Shown here: piece after piece, positions 4,884-5,801 of the stretch
How positions within the stretch are numbered: the first letter of the stretch is position 1
Layout: each line of letters opens with the position of its first letter
Assembly (NCBI GenBank): GCA_002429965.1
Contig: DJBG01000072.1
Location: 82,736 to 88,536 of the forward strand
Direction: 5' to 3'
Source: Hungatella sp. UBA5982
Lineage (GTDB): Bacteria; Bacillota; Clostridia; Lachnospirales; Lachnospiraceae
Length of the DNA stretch: 5,801 bases
Notes under the pieces: generated by a model
Databases searched by the model: none
What the model was told of the DNA's origin: nothing
Seen by the model: only the letters and a program-made list of their open reading frames with translations
Position numbers and translations under genes: made by a program

Positions 4884-5801
4884 TTACAGCTCTCTGGCAA
4901 GCTCGTATGAATTCCAGATGGAATACATGATATTATGTACCTTCTGAGAATCTCCAATATTGTGGACAGGTATATCCATATCCTTCAGTTCATTAAACAA
5001 TGCATGATTCTCGCGGTAGCCGATGGCTGAAATAACCGTATCCGCCGTGAATGAACATTCTCCTTCCGGAGTTTCCGCTGTCACCTTGCCCCCCTCAATA
5101 CTCTTTACAGTGCTGCTTGTATAGATATCCACCTTCTGGAATGCAAGCAGATCCACAAGCATATCATGATTCATATGCGGTAGTGCGCCGTGACCGCCCA
5201 AAATGTCTTTCAGCATTTCGATGACTGTAACCTTGGAACCGTTCTGTGCAAGCCATAGAGCAGTTTCGCATCCAACCAGTCCACCGCCGATCACTACGAC
5301 ATTTTTTCCTGCCTCTGCTTTTCCAAGAAGGATATCATCTGCGGTAGTCACAAAAGTCTCCGATCCAAACTTGCTCTGAATCGGCTTCGAACCGGTTGCC
5401 GTAATGATTTCATCCGGCTTGTAATTGGAGATATTATCCGCAGTGATCTCACAGTTCATCTCGACTTCCACATTCAGAAGCTCAAGCTGTCTCTGATACC
5501 ACTTGACCAGTGCTCTGTCATAGCGTTTGAAATGAGGAACACTTCCCGGAATCAAATTTCCTCCAAGGCTGCCGCTCTTTTCACATAGAGTAACGCGGTG
5601 TCCCCTTTCAGCCAGTACTCTTGCCGCTTCCATTCCTGCTATGCCGCCTCCAATAACAAGAACATGCTTCTTCTTATTGGCCGGTACGAGGCCGTAAATT
5701 TTTTCTCTGCCGCAGGCCGGATTTACGGCACAGCTCACAGGGGCATTTGCAATTCTGCCCAGGCAGCCTTCATGGCAGCCGAGGCACGGTCTGATTTCAT
5801 C
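4884..5801 (-). CDS. 2,4-dienoyl-CoA/enoate reductase-type FAD/FMN/Fe-S oxidoreductase (partial, 5' end outside window)
   Basis: The frame is open from the window edge at 5801 to a TAA at 4884-4886, giving 305 residues, the C-terminal part of an enzyme usually about 640-670 residues long. A GTG at 5738 is not the real start, because coding clearly continues upstream. Counting from the edge, Cys6, Cys9, Cys13 and Cys24 (R-P-C-L-G-C-H-E-G-C...S-C-A-V-N-P) form the [4Fe-4S] site that follows the missing N-terminal old-yellow-enzyme FMN barrel. G-G-G-I-A-G (51-56) binds FAD, G-G-G-L-V-G (172-177) binds NAD(P)H, and a second FAD contact (N-I-G-D) lies near the C-terminus. Electrons pass from NAD(P)H through FAD and Fe-S to FMN to reduce activated C=C bonds. 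Relatives include FadH, trimethylamine dehydrogenase, BaiCD/BaiH and clostridial enoate reductases; which one cannot be decided without the barrel. Base composition is visibly more GC-rich than the ROK-PHP region. Confidence 0.9.
   Translation of the reverse strand, partial: DEIRPCLGCHEGCLGRIANAPVSCAVNPACGREKIYGLVPANKKKHVLVIGGGIAGMEAARVLAERGHRVTLCEKSGSLGGNLIPGSVPHFKRYDRALVKWYQRQLELLNVEVEMNCEITADNISNYKPDEIITATGSKPIQSKFGSETFVTTADDILLGKAEAGKNVVVIGGGLVGCETALWLAQNGSKVTVIEMLKDILGGHGALPHMNHDMLVDLLAFQKVDIYTSSTVKSIEGGKVTAETPEGECSFTADTVISAIGYRENHALFNELKDMDIPVHNIGDSQKVHNIMYSIWNSYELAREL

Noticed and set aside
5736..5738. GTG as the start of the reductase gene
   Set aside because: The frame continues upstream through three conserved Fe-S cysteines to the window edge, so the gene starts outside the window.

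Overview
The window suggests a low-to-mid GC Firmicute, most likely an anaerobic clostridial (Lachnospiraceae-like) bacterium. The reasons are strong AGGAGG-type ribosome binding sites, TTGACA/TATAAT-like promoters with 17-bp spacers, an AT-rich intergenic style, and an iron-sulfur/flavin reductase typical of anaerobes. This is inference; no marker gene is present. All five recognisable protein genes lie on the minus strand, so transcription runs from right to left.

Right to left. (1) 4884-5801 is the 3' half of a 2,4-dienoyl-CoA reductase/enoate reductase-type flavoenzyme. It carries a [4Fe-4S] cysteine cluster and two Rossmann motifs and is cut by the window edge. It is followed by a large imperfect stem-loop (4775-4851) and a second hairpin with a T-run (4666-4705); together these may be the leftover end of an insertion sequence. 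(2) 3458-4456 is a ROK-family repressor. It has an excellent promoter and a 28-bp near-palindrome at the expected transcription start, so it is probably autoregulated. The next intact gene (2428-3324) is a PHP-domain metal-dependent phosphoesterase. Between them lies what looks like the tail of a lost membrane protein (3326-3457) that ends one base before the PHP start codon. A terminator-like inverted repeat with a T-run lies at 2275-2360. (3) 1254-2024 is a flavodoxin-fold NAD(P)H/FMN oxidoreductase with an iron-sulfur-flavoprotein-like cysteine motif, followed by a TetR-family repressor (615-1208). Their shared promoter is overlaid by a perfect 16+16-bp inverted repeat, the likely TetR operator. 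(4) Downstream of tetR is a frameshifted gene fragment (427-604), then a strong terminator (361-407).

At the extreme left a near-consensus leftward promoter (33-61) points out of the window. Its -35 region and upstream DNA hold a degenerate 10-bp tandem array (43-112), which looks like an iterated, helically phased regulator site.

Functionally this is two self-regulated accessory modules (TetR plus flavin reductase; ROK plus PHP phosphoesterase) set among gene remnants and a possible IS scar, next to a reductase gene. I see no CRISPR array, tRNA, rRNA or intact transposase. I did not find a convincing new multi-gene system. The most unusual material is the phased repeat array, the two gene remnants and the operator architectures.
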